From contig JALWNV010000092.1 in the NCBI GenBank assembly GCA_027083665.1, forward strand, positions 1 to 6,087: DNA of 6,087 nt, written 5' to 3'. A program made the position numbers and the translations under genes. Of the stretch, positions 5,584 through 6,087 are shown in pieces. Source of the stretch: Helicobacteraceae bacterium. GTDB taxonomy: Bacteria; Campylobacterota; Campylobacteria; Campylobacterales; Sulfurimonadaceae. The notes under the pieces were generated by a model. The model saw only the letters and a program-made list of their open reading frames with translations. It was not told where the DNA came from and did not search any database. Every line of letters begins with the position of its first letter. Position 1 is the first letter of the stretch.

Positions 5584-6055
5584 CGGCACGCTCTTTGCGT
5601 ACGGAGTATATCCACAGCCGCTGCACCGCGTAGTATCCCGCGGCGGCACTGACGGTGGAGTAAAAAAAGGCTCCGGTATACAGCGGTACCATGATATCGT
5701 CGAAATGGTGCCGAAACCACTCGATGCTCAGCTGTACCGGTTCGAGCGCATCCATTCCCAGAAGCAATCCTCCCGTCTTGTATTCGACATAGTAGATAAA
5801 CGGCATCGTAGCGGGGTTGGTGATCCACACCAGTGCGACGGCCAGCGGAAGATTGAAGCGAAACAGCGGCTGAAGCAGTACGATAGCGAGCATCTGTGCC
5901 GGCATGGGGATAAACGCGACGAAAAGTCCCACCATCACCCCTTTGGCGACGGCGTGGCGGTTGACGCTCAGAAAAGCGCGCGGGATTTTGTATTTGACGA
6001 TGAGGTCATGATATTTTTCCTGCAGTCGGCTGCGTTTGAAGAGACGCCGGATCAT
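5564..6055 (-). CDS. DUF2062 family membrane protein
   Basis: This 163-residue protein has the DUF2062 pattern: a basic N-terminus (MIRRLFKRSR), then an R/H-AVAKGVMVGLFVAFIPMP segment (33-52), PLFRFNLPLAVALVWITNP (63-81) and MPFIYYVEYKTGGLLLG (84-100). Hydrophobic stretches near 38-61, 68-90 and 122-143 indicate an inner-membrane protein with about three helices and a basic C-terminal tail. The biochemical function of the family is unknown. The ATG at 6055-6053 forms an ATGA overlap with the stop of an upstream gene, suggesting an operon extending beyond the right edge. Its stop codon (TAA, 5566-5564) lies inside the end of the convergent M23 gene. Family assignment is from remembered motifs; no closer role can be inferred from the neighbours. 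Confidence 0.85.
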   Translation of the reverse strand: MIRRLFKRSRLQEKYHDLIVKYKIPRAFLSVNRHAVAKGVMVGLFVAFIPMPAQMLAIVLLQPLFRFNLPLAVALVWITNPATMPFIYYVEYKTGGLLLGMDALEPVQLSIEWFRHHFDDIMVPLYTGAFFYSTVSAAAGYYAVQRLWIYSVRKERAANGGGR

Positions 6056-6087
6056 CCAGGCTCTTTTTTCTCATCGATCATTTTGAG
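6052..6087 (-). CDS. C-terminal tail of an unidentified upstream gene (5' part outside window)
   Basis: Only one minus-strand frame is open from the right edge to the DUF2062 start. It encodes the last residues LKMIDEKKEPG and stops at TGA 6054-6052, overlapping the DUF2062 ATG as ATGA. The other two frames meet stops at 6080-6078 and 6073-6071. The charged tail and tight overlap suit the end of a cotranscribed gene, but eleven residues do not allow a family call. It could also be untranslated leader. Confidence 0.45.
   Translation of the reverse strand, partial: LKMIDEKKEPG

Noticed and set aside
5576..5587. Hairpin GCCG-TTAG-CGGC at the M23 stop codon as an intrinsic terminator
   Set aside because: The stem is only four pairs and no run of T follows on either strand. 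It is better explained by the Arg-rich C-terminus and GC content.
4300..5649. 449-residue minus-strand open frame opposite the M23 gene
   Set aside because: It is antisense to an M23 protein with intact catalytic residues, has low-information composition, and would also overlap DUF2062 in another frame. No supporting start site was seen.
1..6087. Defence system, mobile element, CRISPR array or RNA gene
   Set aside because: No repeat arrays, transposase or integrase motifs, terminal inverted repeats, tRNA-like folds or rRNA sequence were recognised. Every gene falls into a known core family and composition looks even along the window.

Overview
This 6,087-base window is core-genome DNA of the ordinary housekeeping kind. 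It most likely comes from a GC-rich member of the Campylobacterota (former Epsilonproteobacteria). The main evidence is the partial regulator at the left end. Its receiver domain closely matches, from memory, Campylobacter CosR and Helicobacter HsrA (HP1043), a lineage-specific orphan regulator. The order plsY-folB-hsrA, which I recall from Campylobacter jejuni, also fits. The coding DNA is much richer in G+C than Campylobacter or Helicobacter, so a free-living (for example vent or sulfur-cycle) relative is more likely than a host-associated one; genus-level placement is inference.

Left arm, minus strand: plsY (1363-749) and folB (752-420) overlap by 4 bases. They are followed by a 79-base AT-rich gap carrying an apparent promoter, then hsrA/cosR (340 to beyond base 1). 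PlsY makes lysophosphatidic acid for membrane lipid synthesis, FolB acts in folate synthesis, and the regulator is a transcription factor. The regulator's C-terminal DNA-binding half lies outside the window.

Right arm, plus strand: a divergent promoter region (1364-1469) drives a tight four-gene operon. It comprises nadA (1470-2468), nadC (2465-3283), an NrnA-type DHH phosphoesterase (3287-4216) and a membrane-anchored M23 peptidase (4213-5583). Junctions are 4-base GTGA overlaps or a 3-base gap. All four genes appear to start with non-ATG codons (TTG, GTG, TTG, GTG), whereas every minus-strand start is ATG. NadA and NadC are consecutive steps of de novo NAD synthesis (iminoaspartate to quinolinate to nicotinate mononucleotide); nadB is not in the window. 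The DHH enzyme probably recycles nanoRNA and/or pAp, and the M23 enzyme probably remodels peptidoglycan.

Right end, minus strand: a small DUF2062 membrane protein (6055-5564) converges on the M23 gene with a 20-base tail-to-tail overlap. An upstream gene appears to end in an ATGA overlap with it at 6052, and only its last few codons are visible. I found no RNA genes, mobile elements or CRISPR arrays, and no convincing intrinsic terminator. There is no gene-free stretch over 300 bases. I see no novel multi-gene system; the findings are variations on known families and gene organisation.
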